A stretch of DNA of 64,000 nucleotides from DAIODI01 sp046349255 (GCA_046349255.1 JAXMCR010000002.1:930001-994000), one strand, 5' to 3'. Shown: positions 16,385 through 25,307, counted from the first letter of the stretch. Notes: generated by a model from the sequence alone, not told the origin. Program-made: numbers and translations.

Positions 16385-18286
16385 TCAGCTGCCGATGTCG
16401 CCGCCGTCCGCGCGGGTGATCGCCACGACGGAGGGACGCGGCAGCCCGTTCGGCGCAAAGTCCGGCCAGGTCGTCGTGAGCTTCGTCACGTTCTCGGAGT
16501 CCTCGCCGGGATGCTGCACGGAGACGAACAGCGTCTTGCCGTCCGGCGTGAAGTTGATGCCGGTCGCTTCCGCGCCCGAGGGACAGGCGAACAGCGCGCG
16601 CGGCATTGCCCGCCCGGGTCCGTCGACATCCATCGCGAACACGCCGTCGGCGATGCCGAAATCGTTCTGCCCGTCGGTTGCGACGTAAAGCCGACCCTTC
16701 GGATCGACCGCGAGATTGTCCGGGGTGGCGAACCAGCCGTCGGCCGTCGTCTCGGGATGAAATTTTGCGCCGATCTCCGGCTTGCCGGGATCGCCCGCGA
16801 GCAGCAGCACGTCCCACTTGAACGTGTCGGCGGCGTGATCGACGTCCTTGCCGGCGCCCGGCGGGATGAGTTCGAGGATGTGGCCCCACTTGTTCTCGGC
16901 GCGCGGGTTGGCGGCGTCGACCTTGTCGGCCTTGCGCTTCTTGTTCTTCGTCATCACCGAGTAGACGCGGCCGTTGACCGGGTTCACTTCCATGTCTTCC
17001 GGACGGTCCATCGGGGTTGCGCCGAGCTTGTCGGCGGCGCCCCGCGCATTGATCAGCACCGTCGCCTGGTCCGCAAAGCCGTTCTCCGGTGTCAGCGGAC
17101 CCTGGCCGTGGACCAGCGGCAGCCAGTGGAGCGTGCCGTCGGCGTCGAACTTCGCGACCGAGAGGGTGCCTTCGTCGAGAAGCTTCAGGTTCGCCGCGCG
17201 GTCGTTCGGGTTGAACGTGCCCTTCGAGACGAAGCGGTAGAGGTATTCGAAGTAGTCGTCGTCGCCCATGTAGACGACCACGCGGCCGTCCTTGTTGAGG
17301 ACGGGGGCCGCGCCTTCGTGGCCGAAGCGGCCGAGCGCCGTGCGCTTCACCGGTGTCGAGGCCGGGTCGTATGGGTCGATCTCGACCACCCACATGAAGC
17401 GGTTGAGCTCGTTCGGCTCCTTCTCGACGTTGAAGCGATCGTAGAAGCGGGCGAGCCCGTAATAGTCCTCGCTCGCCATGCCGATACGCTCAAGCAACTC
17501 GCGGCTCTGCGTCTTCGCCGGATCGCCGCCGAAGAACGAGTTCGACCATTCCTCGCAGGTGAGCACCGTGCCCCACGGCGTGACGCCGCCGGCGCAGTTC
17601 GTCAGTGTGCCGAACACCTTCGTGCCGGTCGGATCCGCCGACGTCTTCAGGAGATCGTGGCCGGCGGCCGGTCCGGAAAGCGCAATCTCGGTCGTGCCGG
17701 TGATGCGCCGGTTGTTCGTCGACTCCGCAACGACACGCCAGGCGCCGTCCTTCTTCTCGATCTCGACCAGCGTCAGGCCGATCGAGGCGAGCCCGATGTC
17801 GGCCTGCTCCTTCGACACGGCCTTGCCCGCGTCGTCCTCGGTGGTGACGAGGCCCGGGAACATGATTTGGTAATCGGGGTACTCGTTGTTGATCGACAGG
17901 ATGCCGCGGTCCGAGGAGCCCGAGCCCATCGGCAGCGGGAAGAAGCCGAGGAAGTCGTTGTTGTAGCCGGCCTGCTTCGATTGGGCTGCTGCCGTCTGGG
18001 CGGCGGGATCGAAGGCCGGTGCGCCCGGCAGGACCGCATCGCCCCAGCGGATCAGCACGTCGGCCTTGTAGCCATCGGCGACATGGTGCGTCTTGTCGTA
18101 GATGCGCTTGAGTTCCGGGAAGGTGAGCGTGGAAATGGCGGCCCTGGCCGGCCTTGATGCGATTGCGCTGATCGGCGCGCCGACGGCCAGCGCGGCCGCT
18201 GCCGCGGAGCTTCTCAGCAAGGCGCGCCGGTCGAACCGGACCGCCAGAACCTCGTTGAACGACGTCGCCCCGTCCCGCTGCAGCAT
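16385..18286 (-). CDS. PhoX-family phosphatase (DUF839), Tat-exported
   Basis: 633 residues of the PhoX alkaline-phosphatase-like family (calcium- and iron-dependent phosphoester hydrolases in characterised members). A twin-arginine signal is visible: DRRALLRSS at about residues 19-27, then an Ala-rich hydrophobic run to about residue 50. Family strings include SINNEYPD, GGVTPWGTVLTCEEWSN, VEIDPYDP, RPEDMEVNP and GRLYVATDGQNDFG. Likely periplasmic release of phosphate from organic phosphates, though not every DUF839 protein has been shown to be a phosphatase. ATG at 18286; a weak Pho-box-like repeat lies about 51 bases upstream. Confidence 0.88.
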   Translation of the reverse strand: MLQRDGATSFNEVLAVRFDRRALLRSSAAAAALAVGAPISAIASRPARAAISTLTFPELKRIYDKTHHVADGYKADVLIRWGDAVLPGAPAFDPAAQTAAAQSKQAGYNNDFLGFFPLPMGSGSSDRGILSINNEYPDYQIMFPGLVTTEDDAGKAVSKEQADIGLASIGLTLVEIEKKDGAWRVVAESTNNRRITGTTEIALSGPAAGHDLLKTSADPTGTKVFGTLTNCAGGVTPWGTVLTCEEWSNSFFGGDPAKTQSRELLERIGMASEDYYGLARFYDRFNVEKEPNELNRFMWVVEIDPYDPASTPVKRTALGRFGHEGAAPVLNKDGRVVVYMGDDDYFEYLYRFVSKGTFNPNDRAANLKLLDEGTLSVAKFDADGTLHWLPLVHGQGPLTPENGFADQATVLINARGAADKLGATPMDRPEDMEVNPVNGRVYSVMTKNKKRKADKVDAANPRAENKWGHILELIPPGAGKDVDHAADTFKWDVLLLAGDPGKPEIGAKFHPETTADGWFATPDNLAVDPKGRLYVATDGQNDFGIADGVFAMDVDGPGRAMPRALFACPSGAEATGINFTPDGKTLFVSVQHPGEDSENVTKLTTTWPDFAPNGLPRPSVVAITRADGGDIGS

Positions 18287-18336
18287 CCGCTTTCGCCCTC
18301 GTGGCTTATGATACGCGGGGACACTACTGAGGGCAA

Positions 18337-18354
18337 ATGACGCTCCAGTGACCG
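18337..18354 (-). promoter_or_regulatory. Possible Pho box upstream of the PhoX gene
   Basis: Minus strand CGGTCAC-TGGA-GCGTCAT: two 7-base half-sites separated by 4 bases, each matching 5 of 7 positions of the CTGTCAT PhoB consensus, about 51 bases before the phosphatase start. Spacing is right but each half-site is imperfect, so support comes mainly from the gene's predicted role. Confidence 0.3.
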
Positions 18355-18389
18355 TCGGTCAGCGGCGCACACCGGATCGTCAAGCTAGA

Positions 18390-19265
18390 GCACCCACCTT
18401 CCGAACTCTAAACCAAGATTTTTTGCTAGACTTAAAATGCTCTACAAATTTTGGAGATTAAGTTGATCGGACTACCGCAATCTCTTACAGATTGTGAATA
18501 AAATGGCGCTTTGGAGCTCTCCGCGCGCGCACCCATAAGCAATGTGGACTCGCAAGTGAGAATCATCCTCGTGATGACCGCTACAATTCGACCCCGAACA
18601 GGGGTGATAACTGCAATAGCGGATGCCGAGCAAAGATTATCCGAGTACAAGGATGCACTATCCTTCAACCTGAAATTTATCGGACAATGTGTTGACGAAA
18701 TAATATTCGCGGAGAACTCTGGAAGTGACCTTGAAGAACTGAGACGAATCGCAGCCGGATTTCCTGTACGGTTCATCGCTAACCCGCAGGAAAACCATCC
18801 TCCAAGTTTCGGTTATGGCTACTCCGAAATGAAATTATTACAAAGCGTTATGGATCGGGAAGAATACAGTAGCGACAATTTTTATGTTAAGGTGACCGGC
18901 AGATACAAAATCCTCAATTTGTGCAAGTTGATTTCTAGAATTGAAAAAACTCATCTGTTCTATGACATTAGAAATTACACGCGCAACCCATGGCTTGATC
19001 TTCGAATCATGGGGTGGAACCAAAGTGATTTCAACCAAGTTCTCAGGAATTCTTACAAGTTACTAAGAGATGATCTCAACAACAGGCCCCCGGAGATGGT
19101 GCTCGCAAAACATTTGATGTCGACAAGCGGCGTGCGCCAGTTCGCTTTCGAACCAAACGTCCAGGGTCGAAGAGGCTATGACGGTAAGGACTGGGGAACG
19201 GGGCTCAATTATTTGAAATACTTGGGCCGAAGCTACCTGCGTTCGCTGAACTTACTACGCTAGAT
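18390..19265. other. AT-rich segment of probable foreign origin
   Basis: Base composition drops sharply between about 18390 and 19265: I counted 23 G/C in the 60 bases 18661-18720, while flanking genes are about two thirds G+C. The segment holds one gene and ends 63 bases from the 3' end of tRNA-Ala. No integrase, insertion sequence or duplicated tRNA end was found at its borders. Bases 18287-18555 are gene-free apart from the possible Pho box. Confidence 0.65.
18556..19263 (+). CDS. Unrecognised protein, possibly glycosyltransferase-like, in AT-rich DNA
   Basis: About 235 residues. The layout is that of a GT-A-like enzyme: an N-terminal strand RIILVMTATIRP, a polar stretch with IIFAENSGSDLEELRR, then YVKVTGRYKILN and MGWNQSDFN. 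The K-(V/L)-T-G-R-Y string recalls surface-polysaccharide glycosyltransferases, but I cannot assign a family. The start is uncertain: TTG 18511, GTG 18544, GTG 18556 and ATG 18574 are all in frame, none with a good ribosome site; 18556 starts just before the first strand. The codon use is AT-biased, unlike every neighbour, and the gene is alone, which together suggests recent transfer. No surface-polysaccharide genes lie nearby. Confidence 0.55.
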   Translation: MRIILVMTATIRPRTGVITAIADAEQRLSEYKDALSFNLKFIGQCVDEIIFAENSGSDLEELRRIAAGFPVRFIANPQENHPPSFGYGYSEMKLLQSVMDREEYSSDNFYVKVTGRYKILNLCKLISRIEKTHLFYDIRNYTRNPWLDLRIMGWNQSDFNQVLRNSYKLLRDDLNNRPPEMVLAKHLMSTSGVRQFAFEPNVQGRRGYDGKDWGTGLNYLKYLGRSYLRSLNLLR

Positions 19266-19327
19266 GTTGCTGCCCGTAGCCGAACGCTTCAGGCGCATCA
19301 GCAGCGCGAATTTCGAGCTTATCGTAT

Positions 19328-19403
<76 letters not shown>

Positions 19404-19547
19404 GTGTTCCACGGAATTTGGGAAGCCCGGACGCCGGAACGGCTCCGAAGCGGGGCGGACCATAGGTCCCGCGCCCCGCACAATCAAGCGAAACTTGCCG
19501 GGGGACCGGCCGCCGGGACCGCCCGCTCAGGGGCGGCAAAACGAGGA

Positions 19548-19922
19548 TCAGGGCTCCTCTTCGCCGCCCTTGCCGCCGCCGATGATGCCGGAGACGTTGC
19601 CTTCCTCTTCTTCCTCTTCGAGGAAGACCTCGTCGCCCGCGTCCGAGCCGCCGATCTCGACGTCCTCGCCTTCCTCCTCGCCGCCCTCGTCGACGTCCTC
19701 GAGGCTGACGAGCTCGATGTCGGCCTCCTCCGTCTCCTCGGCGACCACCGGCTCACGCACCTTGTGGACGACCGGCGCGTGCTCGCCCTTCGACGGCAGC
19801 AGGGCCTCGGCCACGAACGACACGCCGCACTTCGGGCACACGATCGGGTTCTTCAGGAGGTCGTAGAAGCGGGCCGCGCAGCTCGGGCACGTCCGCTTGG
19901 TTCCAAGTTCGGCGCTGACCAA
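19548..19922 (-). CDS. TIGR02300-family protein (zinc-ribbon plus acidic tail)
   Basis: Alphaproteobacterial protein of unknown function. It begins SAELGTKRTCPSCAARFYDL with CPSC and CPKC Cys pairs forming a small zinc ribbon, then a long acidic tail rich in Glu/Asp (about residues 70-115) ending GGGKGGEEEP. I prefer TTG at 19922 because family members start a few residues before ELGTKR and AAGGA lies 10 bases upstream; an in-frame GTG/ATG extension up to 20000 would add an unconserved 26-residue leader. The family name derives from the FYDLN motif, here FYDLL. Divergent from aroA across about 190 bases. Confidence 0.82.
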   Translation of the reverse strand: MVSAELGTKRTCPSCAARFYDLLKNPIVCPKCGVSFVAEALLPSKGEHAPVVHKVREPVVAEETEEADIELVSLEDVDEGGEEEGEDVEIGGSDAGDEVFLEEEEEEGNVSGIIGGGKGGEEEP

Positions 19923-20113
19923 GGCTTGAAAATCCTTCTCGAATGGGCCGGAAATGATGGATTGGGGCGTTCCCATGCCACTTCCGAGAGGCCCTGTCAA
20001 AACCTAAGGCTTGAGGGTGACACCGGCGCGCCCCGCGTGTAAGTCACGGGCCGGTTGCGCCGGCAGACGCCGGCTCGGCCGCACATGGGGCGAAGCGGAA
20101 GAAGGGTCAAGGG

Positions 20114-21454
20114 GTGCACGACACGATTGCCAGGCCGCTCAAGGGTCTTGCCTCGAACCCGCTCAAGGGCCGCGTGACGGTGCCCGGCGACAAGTCGATT
20201 TCCCACCGTGCGCTGATGTTCGCTGCGATGGCGATCGGCGAAAGCCACATTTCCGGGCTGCTCGAGGCCGAGGACGTGCTGAACACGGCGAAGGCCATGG
20301 CGGCGCTGGGGGCGCGCGTGGAACGCTGGCGCGACGGCGTGTGGCACGTCTACGGCGTGGGCGTCGGCGGCTTTTCCCCTCCGCCCGTTCCGCTCGATTT
20401 CGGGAATTCCGGCACCGGCGCGCGCCTTACGACCGGTCTGATCGCCACCTCCCCGATCGATGCGCCGTTCACGGGCGACGCCTCGCTCTTGAAGCGGCCG
20501 ATGGCGCGGGTCACGACGCCGCTCGAACAGATGGGCGCGACGTTCGACACGGCACCCGGCGGACGCCTGCCGATGACGGTGCACGGCGCGCGCCACCCGG
20601 TGCCGATCGTCTACCGACTGCCTGTCGCCTCGGCGCAAGTGAAGTCGGCCGTGCTGCTCGCGGGTCTCAATGCGCCCGGAGCAACGACCGTGATCGAGGC
20701 GGTACCGACACGCGATCACACCGAGAAGATGCTGCACGGCTTCGGCGCCGACATCACCGTCGAGGAGAAGGACGGCGAGCGCCACATCACCGTGCGCGGC
20801 CAGAAGGAACTCACCGCGCAGGACGTGACCGTGCCGGCCGACCCGAGTTCTGCGGCCTTTCCGCTGGTTGCAGCACTCCTCGTGCCGGGCTCGGACGTGA
20901 CGGTCGAGAACGTTCTGCTGAACCCCACGCGCACCGGCCTCCTCGTCACGCTCCAGGAGATGGGCGCCGACCTCACGATCGCCAACGAGCGCGTCTCGGG
21001 CGGCGAAACCGTGGGCGACGTCACAGCCCGCTACAGCCGCCTCAAGGGCGTATCGGTGCCGGCCGTGCGGTCGCCTTCGATGATCGACGAGTATCCCATC
21101 CTCGCGGTCGCTGCCGCCTTCGCCGAGGGCACCACCCGGATGGAGGGTCTGCACGAATTGCGCGTGAAGGAAAGCGACCGCCTGTCGGCCGTCGCCGAAG
21201 GCCTCGCGGCCAACGGCGTCTCTCACCGCACCGGCGACGACTGGCTCGAGGTCGACGGTGGCATGGCTCCGGGCGGAGGCACGGTGGCGACCCGCATGGA
21301 CCACCGCATCGCCATGTCGTTCCTGGTCATGGGCCTCGCGGCGCGTTCTCCCGTGACGGTCGACGACACGGCCATGATTGCGACGAGCTTCCCAGACTTC
21401 CAGGGCTTCATGGAGGGCCTCGGCGCCACGCTCGCGCCGGGCGGAGCGGCATGA
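20114..21454 (+). CDS. aroA: 3-Phosphoshikimate 1-carboxyvinyltransferase (EPSP synthase), class II-like
   Basis: Sixth step of the shikimate pathway: shikimate 3-phosphate plus PEP to EPSP. 446 residues. Active-site strings: VPGDKSISHR (residues 23-32), FGNSGTGARL (96-105), ASAQVKSAVLLAGLN, SMIDEYPILAVAAAFAEG and ELRVKESDRL. The overall sequence resembles the class II enzyme of Agrobacterium CP4, but residue 100, where CP4 has Ala, is Gly as in most glyphosate-sensitive enzymes. GTG start at 20114. Its last bases overlap cmk (ATGA); the pair aroA-cmk ahead of rpsA is common in proteobacteria. Confidence 0.96.
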   Translation: MHDTIARPLKGLASNPLKGRVTVPGDKSISHRALMFAAMAIGESHISGLLEAEDVLNTAKAMAALGARVERWRDGVWHVYGVGVGGFSPPPVPLDFGNSGTGARLTTGLIATSPIDAPFTGDASLLKRPMARVTTPLEQMGATFDTAPGGRLPMTVHGARHPVPIVYRLPVASAQVKSAVLLAGLNAPGATTVIEAVPTRDHTEKMLHGFGADITVEEKDGERHITVRGQKELTAQDVTVPADPSSAAFPLVAALLVPGSDVTVENVLLNPTRTGLLVTLQEMGADLTIANERVSGGETVGDVTARYSRLKGVSVPAVRSPSMIDEYPILAVAAAFAEGTTRMEGLHELRVKESDRLSAVAEGLAANGVSHRTGDDWLEVDGGMAPGGGTVATRMDHRIAMSFLVMGLAARSPVTVDDTAMIATSFPDFQGFMEGLGATLAPGGAA

Positions 21455-22092
21455 TCATCGCGGTCGACGGCCCCGCCGCCTCCGGCAAGGGCACGCTCGC
21501 CCGGAGGCTTGCCGTTTACTATGACCTCCCGCATCTCGACACGGGCCTCCTCTACCGGGCCACGGGCCTTGCCGTTCGCGCCCGCGGGGGAGATCCGAAC
21601 GACCCGGCCGCAGCCGAAGCGGCCGCGCGCCACCTCGACGTTTCGGCGTTCTCCGACTTCGACCTGCGCTCCGGCCAGGCGGGGGAACTCGCATCGATCG
21701 TCGCGGCGATCCCGGCAGTCAGGGCGGCCCTCCTCGATTACCAGCGCCGGTTCGCCGCCCACCCCGCCGGGGCCGTTCTCGACGGGCGCGACATCGGCAC
21801 GGTGGTCTGCCCAGAGGCGCGGGTAAAACTGTTCGTGACGGCGAGCCCCGAGGTGCGCGCCACCCGCCGGCACAGGGAGCTGATCGCCCAGGGACGGACC
21901 GTCGACTATGCCGCCGTGCTCGACGATATTCTCAGGCGGGACGAACGCGACGCTCAGCGCGCCGTCGCCCCCCTGCGGCCGGCCGAGGGCGCGCGCTTGC
22001 TCGACACCACGGATTTGGATATAGAGGCCGCGTTCCAGGCGGCCCTCGCCATCGTCGAGGGCGCAAGACAGCGCGACGTTGCAGCCTCCTGA
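21451..22092 (+). CDS. cmk: Cytidylate kinase
   Basis: Phosphorylates CMP and dCMP with ATP. 213 residues, normal length. The P-loop is DGPAASGKGTLARRLA at residues 6-21, followed by HLDTGLLYRA and the NMP-binding LDGRDIGTVV, then the lid region ATRRHRELIAQG. ATG at 21451 overlaps the aroA stop, so expression follows aroA. rpsA begins 145 bases downstream after a structured leader with no evident terminator in between. Confidence 0.96.
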   Translation: MIIAVDGPAASGKGTLARRLAVYYDLPHLDTGLLYRATGLAVRARGGDPNDPAAAEAAARHLDVSAFSDFDLRSGQAGELASIVAAIPAVRAALLDYQRRFAAHPAGAVLDGRDIGTVVCPEARVKLFVTASPEVRATRRHRELIAQGRTVDYAAVLDDILRRDERDAQRAVAPLRPAEGARLLDTTDLDIEAAFQAALAIVEGARQRDVAAS

Positions 22093-22143
22093 AGGCCGCT
22101 CCATCGCATCACCTGCCGAGCGTGGACACCTGTGCATGCAACG

Positions 22144-22208
22144 CCCGCGGCGTCGCAGCCTTCATCAAGGCGGCGGAACGCGGGAAGTCCTGCGGACATA
22201 GCCGCAGG
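22144..22208 (+). promoter_or_regulatory. Structured leader of rpsA
   Basis: In the 145 bases before rpsA, CCCGCG (22144-22149) pairs with CGCGGG (22179-22184), and CCTGCGG (22189-22195) pairs with CCGCAGG (22202-22208) around loop ACATAG, ending 29 bases before the ATG. Autogenous control through the rpsA leader is known in E. coli; whether these hairpins bind S1 here is inference. Confidence 0.4.
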
Positions 22209-22237
22209 CCAACCCCATTGAAGAAAGACGAGGACTG

Positions 22238-23947
22238 ATGGCTCAAGCCAATACTCTCAATCCGAGCCGTGACGACTTCACGGCCATGCTCGATGCGACC
22301 TTCAACGACACGACCGCCACCGAAGGCTCGGTGGTCAAGGGCCGCGTGGTCGCGATCGAGAACGACCTTGCGATCATCGACGTCGGCCTGAAGACGGAAG
22401 GCCGCGTGCCGCTCCGCGAATTCCAGGGCCACGGGCGCGACACCCGGCTGCAGCCCGGCGACGAAGTGGAAGTCTACCTCGAGCGCATCGAGAACGCGCT
22501 CGGCGAGGCGGTCATCTCCCGCGACAAGGCACGGCGCGAGGAAGCCTGGGTGCGCCTCGAGCGCTCCTTCGAGGGCAACGAGCGCGTCGACGGCGTCATC
22601 TTCGGGCGCGTCAAGGGCGGCTTCACCGTGGATCTCGGCGGCGCCGTGGCGTTCCTGCCCGGCAGCCAGGTCGACATCCGCCCGATCCGCGACGTCGGCC
22701 CGCTGATGAACATGGCGCAGCCGTTCCAGATCCTGAAGATGGACCGCCGACGCGGCAACATCGTCGTCTCCCGTCGCGCGGTCATGGAAGAGAACCGCGC
22801 CGAGCAGCGGTCGGAACTCGTGCAGAACCTGCTCGAGGGCCAGATCGTCGACGGCGTCGTCAAGAACATCACCGACTACGGCGCGTTCGTGGACCTCGGC
22901 GGCATCGACGGCCTGCTCCACGTCACCGACATCTCGTGGAAGCGCGTCAACCATCCGACCGACGTGCTGTCGGTCGGCCAGCAGGTGCGCGTCCAGATCA
23001 TCAAGATCAACCCCGAGACGCACCGCATCTCGCTCGGCATGAAGCAGCTCGAGAAGGATCCGTGGGAAGGCGTGGCGGCGAAGTATCCGCCGGGCACCAA
23101 GGTCACGGGCCGCGTCACGAACATCACCGACTACGGTGCGTTCGTGGAGCTCGAGGAGGGCATCGAGGGCCTCGTCCACGTCTCCGAGATGAGCTGGACC
23201 AAGAAGAACGTGCACCCGGGCAAGATCCTCTCCACCTCGGAGCAGATCGAGGTGCAGGTGCTCGAGGTCGACCCGGTCAAGCGCCGCATTTCGCTCGGCC
23301 TCAAGCAGACGCTCGCCAACCCCTGGACGACGTTCGCCGACAAGCATCCGGTGGGTTCGACCATCGAGGGCGAGGTCAAGAACATCACCGAGTTCGGCCT
23401 GTTCGTCGGGCTCGAGGGCGATGTCGACGGCATGGTCCACCTCTCCGACCTCGACTGGAAGCGGCCGGGCGAAGAGGCGATCAAGGACTACAAGAAGGGC
23501 GACGTGGTGCGCGCGAGCGTGCTCGACGTCGACGTCGAGAAGGAGCGCATTTCGCTCGGCATCAAGCAGGTGCAGGGCGACCCGATGGAGCAGGTGCAGG
23601 GCGTCAAGAAGGGCGACACCGTCACCTGCGAGGTCGTGGCCGTGCAGGAGAACGGCATCGAGGTGAAGATCGCGGGCACGGAGGCCACGGCCTTCATCCG
23701 CCGCTCCGACCTCGCACGCGACCGCTCCGAGCAGCGCCCCGAGCGCTTTGCCGTCGGCGAGAAGGTCGACGCCAAGGTGACGCAGATCGACAAGGCGGCC
23801 CGCAAGGTGTCCGTGTCGATCAAGGCGCTCGAGATCGCCGAGGAAAAGGCGGCGGTCGCCCAGTACGGCTCCTCCGACTCCGGCGCATCGCTCGGCGACA
23901 TTCTCGGCGCCGCGCTCAACAAGGCGAAGAAGGACGGTGGCGCGTAA
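22238..23947 (+). CDS. rpsA: 30S ribosomal protein S1
   Basis: RNA-binding ribosomal protein that helps load mRNA on the 30S subunit. 569 residues with six S1 (OB-fold) repeats; clear repeat starts are GSVVKGRVVAI, NERVDGVIFGRVKGGF, GQIVDGVVKNITDYGAF, GTKVTGRVTNITDYGAF, GSTIEGEVKNITEFGLF and GDTVTCEVVAVQENGI. ATG at 22238 follows a GAAGAAAGACGAGGA purine run. A strong intrinsic terminator follows 23 bases after the stop. Monocistronic or the last gene of aroA-cmk-rpsA. Confidence 0.98.
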   Translation: MAQANTLNPSRDDFTAMLDATFNDTTATEGSVVKGRVVAIENDLAIIDVGLKTEGRVPLREFQGHGRDTRLQPGDEVEVYLERIENALGEAVISRDKARREEAWVRLERSFEGNERVDGVIFGRVKGGFTVDLGGAVAFLPGSQVDIRPIRDVGPLMNMAQPFQILKMDRRRGNIVVSRRAVMEENRAEQRSELVQNLLEGQIVDGVVKNITDYGAFVDLGGIDGLLHVTDISWKRVNHPTDVLSVGQQVRVQIIKINPETHRISLGMKQLEKDPWEGVAAKYPPGTKVTGRVTNITDYGAFVELEEGIEGLVHVSEMSWTKKNVHPGKILSTSEQIEVQVLEVDPVKRRISLGLKQTLANPWTTFADKHPVGSTIEGEVKNITEFGLFVGLEGDVDGMVHLSDLDWKRPGEEAIKDYKKGDVVRASVLDVDVEKERISLGIKQVQGDPMEQVQGVKKGDTVTCEVVAVQENGIEVKIAGTEATAFIRRSDLARDRSEQRPERFAVGEKVDAKVTQIDKAARKVSVSIKALEIAEEKAAVAQYGSSDSGASLGDILGAALNKAKKDGGA

Positions 23948-23970
23948 GCGCGACTTGGTGCAAAAGACAG

Positions 23971-24003
23971 GGCCCGGACGCCTTCGTCCGGGCCTTTTTG
24001 TTT
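23971..24003 (+). terminator. Intrinsic terminator after rpsA
   Basis: Perfect 10-bp stem GGCCCGGACG (23971-23980) / CGTCCGGGCC (23985-23994) with loop CCTT, followed by TTTTTGTTT. Textbook rho-independent terminator separating rpsA from sppA. Confidence 0.92.
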
Positions 24004-24040
24004 GTCAGGTGACGCTGTCGCTTTCACAGGAGACCGGGGC

Positions 24041-24988
24041 ATGACCTACGACGCCGACGCCATCACCGCCCGCCGCAAGCTGCGCCGCTCGGTGACGCTC
24101 TGGCGGGTGCTCGCCGTTCTCGGCGGACTGTTTGCTCTGGGCGCGATCATCCTCGCCGCATCGGGCGGGGTGCTCGACCGGCGCGGCGACCACATCGCGC
24201 GCATTGAGGTCGACGGGCTGATCACCGGCGACGCGAAGACGCTCAAGATGCTCGAGCAGATCGAGAAGGCCGATCGCGTCAAGGCGCTGATCGTCTCGAT
24301 CGACAGCCCCGGCGGCACCACCGCGGGATCGGAGGCGATCTACGAATGGCTGCGCAAGATCGCCGCGAAGAAACCGGTCGTGTCGACGATGGGAACGGTC
24401 GCCGCGTCGGGCGGCTACATCACCGCGATCGGCACGGACTACATCGTCGCGCGCGGCAACACGATCACCGGATCGATCGGCGTCATCTTCCAGTGGGCGG
24501 ACCTCGAGAAGCTCCTGCAGACCGTCGGCGTGCAGATGGAGGAAGTGAAGTCGGGCGAGCTCAAGGCGGAACCGAACTTCTTCGGCCCGCCCTCGGAGAA
24601 GGTGCTCGCGGTGACGAACGAGATGGTGCAGGACTCCTACCGCTGGTTCACCGGCCTCGTGCACGAGCGACGCGGCATCGAGGAACAGAAGATCGTCGAC
24701 ATGCAGGGCCGCGTGTTCACCGGCCGGCAGGCGCTGAAGGAAAAACTCGTCGACGCGATCGGCGGCGAGGAGGTCGCGGTCAAGTGGCTTCAGGACGAGA
24801 AGAAGGTGCCGAAGCTGCGCATCGTCGACTGGAAGCCGAACGACGGCTTCGAGGGCTTCGGAATCTTCTCGATGGCGAGCGCCGGGCTCGAATTCGCCGG
24901 CTTCCCGACGCTGGCGAAACTCTTCGACGAGCGGGCCCAAAGCGTGCACCTTGACGGTCTCCTGTCGCTTTGGCAGGCTCGCCCCTGA
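24041..24988 (+). CDS. sppA: Signal peptide peptidase SppA, short form
   Basis: Membrane-anchored serine protease that degrades cleaved signal peptides. 315 residues, the ~36-kDa half-size form. One N-terminal membrane anchor (about residues 20-43) precedes the protease domain. The catalytic pair is visible: Ser123 in GTVAASGGYITA and Lys175 in KSGELKAEPNFF. SIDSPGGTTAGSE marks the ClpP-like core. ATG at 24041 follows AGGAGA. ihfB starts 31 bases later and is probably co-transcribed. Confidence 0.94.
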   Translation: MTYDADAITARRKLRRSVTLWRVLAVLGGLFALGAIILAASGGVLDRRGDHIARIEVDGLITGDAKTLKMLEQIEKADRVKALIVSIDSPGGTTAGSEAIYEWLRKIAAKKPVVSTMGTVAASGGYITAIGTDYIVARGNTITGSIGVIFQWADLEKLLQTVGVQMEEVKSGELKAEPNFFGPPSEKVLAVTNEMVQDSYRWFTGLVHERRGIEEQKIVDMQGRVFTGRQALKEKLVDAIGGEEVAVKWLQDEKKVPKLRIVDWKPNDGFEGFGIFSMASAGLEFAGFPTLAKLFDERAQSVHLDGLLSLWQARP

Positions 24989-25019
24989 AACGGCTGTTAC
25001 GGCTAAGCCCATAACCTTC

Positions 25020-25307
25020 ATGATCAAATCCGAACTCATCCAGGCGATTGCGGAAAGCAATCCCCACCTCTACCACCGCGACGTGGAGCGCATCATCAAC
25101 GTGATCTTCGACGAGATCATCGGTGCGCTCGCCGCCGGCGACCGGGTGGAACTGCGCGGGTTCGGCGCCTTTTCGGTCAAGACGCGCAATGCCCGGCAGG
25201 GCCGCAATCCGCGCACCGGCGACCAGGTGCCGGTGAAGGCGAAGAGCATCCCGTTCTTCAAGACGGGCAAGGAACTGCGCGACCGTCTCAACAACGGCGA
25301 AGGCTGA
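25020..25307 (+). CDS. ihfB: Integration host factor subunit beta
   Basis: DNA-bending nucleoid protein, partner of IhfA. 95 residues, the family's normal size. N-terminus MIKSELIQAI, core VELRGFGAFSVKTRNARQGRNP and the minor-groove arm RNPRTGDQVPVKAKSIPFFK are characteristic; the NP within RNPRTG supplies the intercalating Pro. ATG at 25020. Located between sppA and lapA, as in many alphaproteobacteria. Confidence 0.96.
   Translation: MIKSELIQAIAESNPHLYHRDVERIINVIFDEIIGALAAGDRVELRGFGAFSVKTRNARQGRNPRTGDQVPVKAKSIPFFKTGKELRDRLNNGEG

Noticed and set aside
18432..18776. 114-codon minus-strand open frame in the AT-rich segment
   Set aside because: Overlaps the better-organised plus-strand gene, no ribosome site, no hydrophobic or motif structure.
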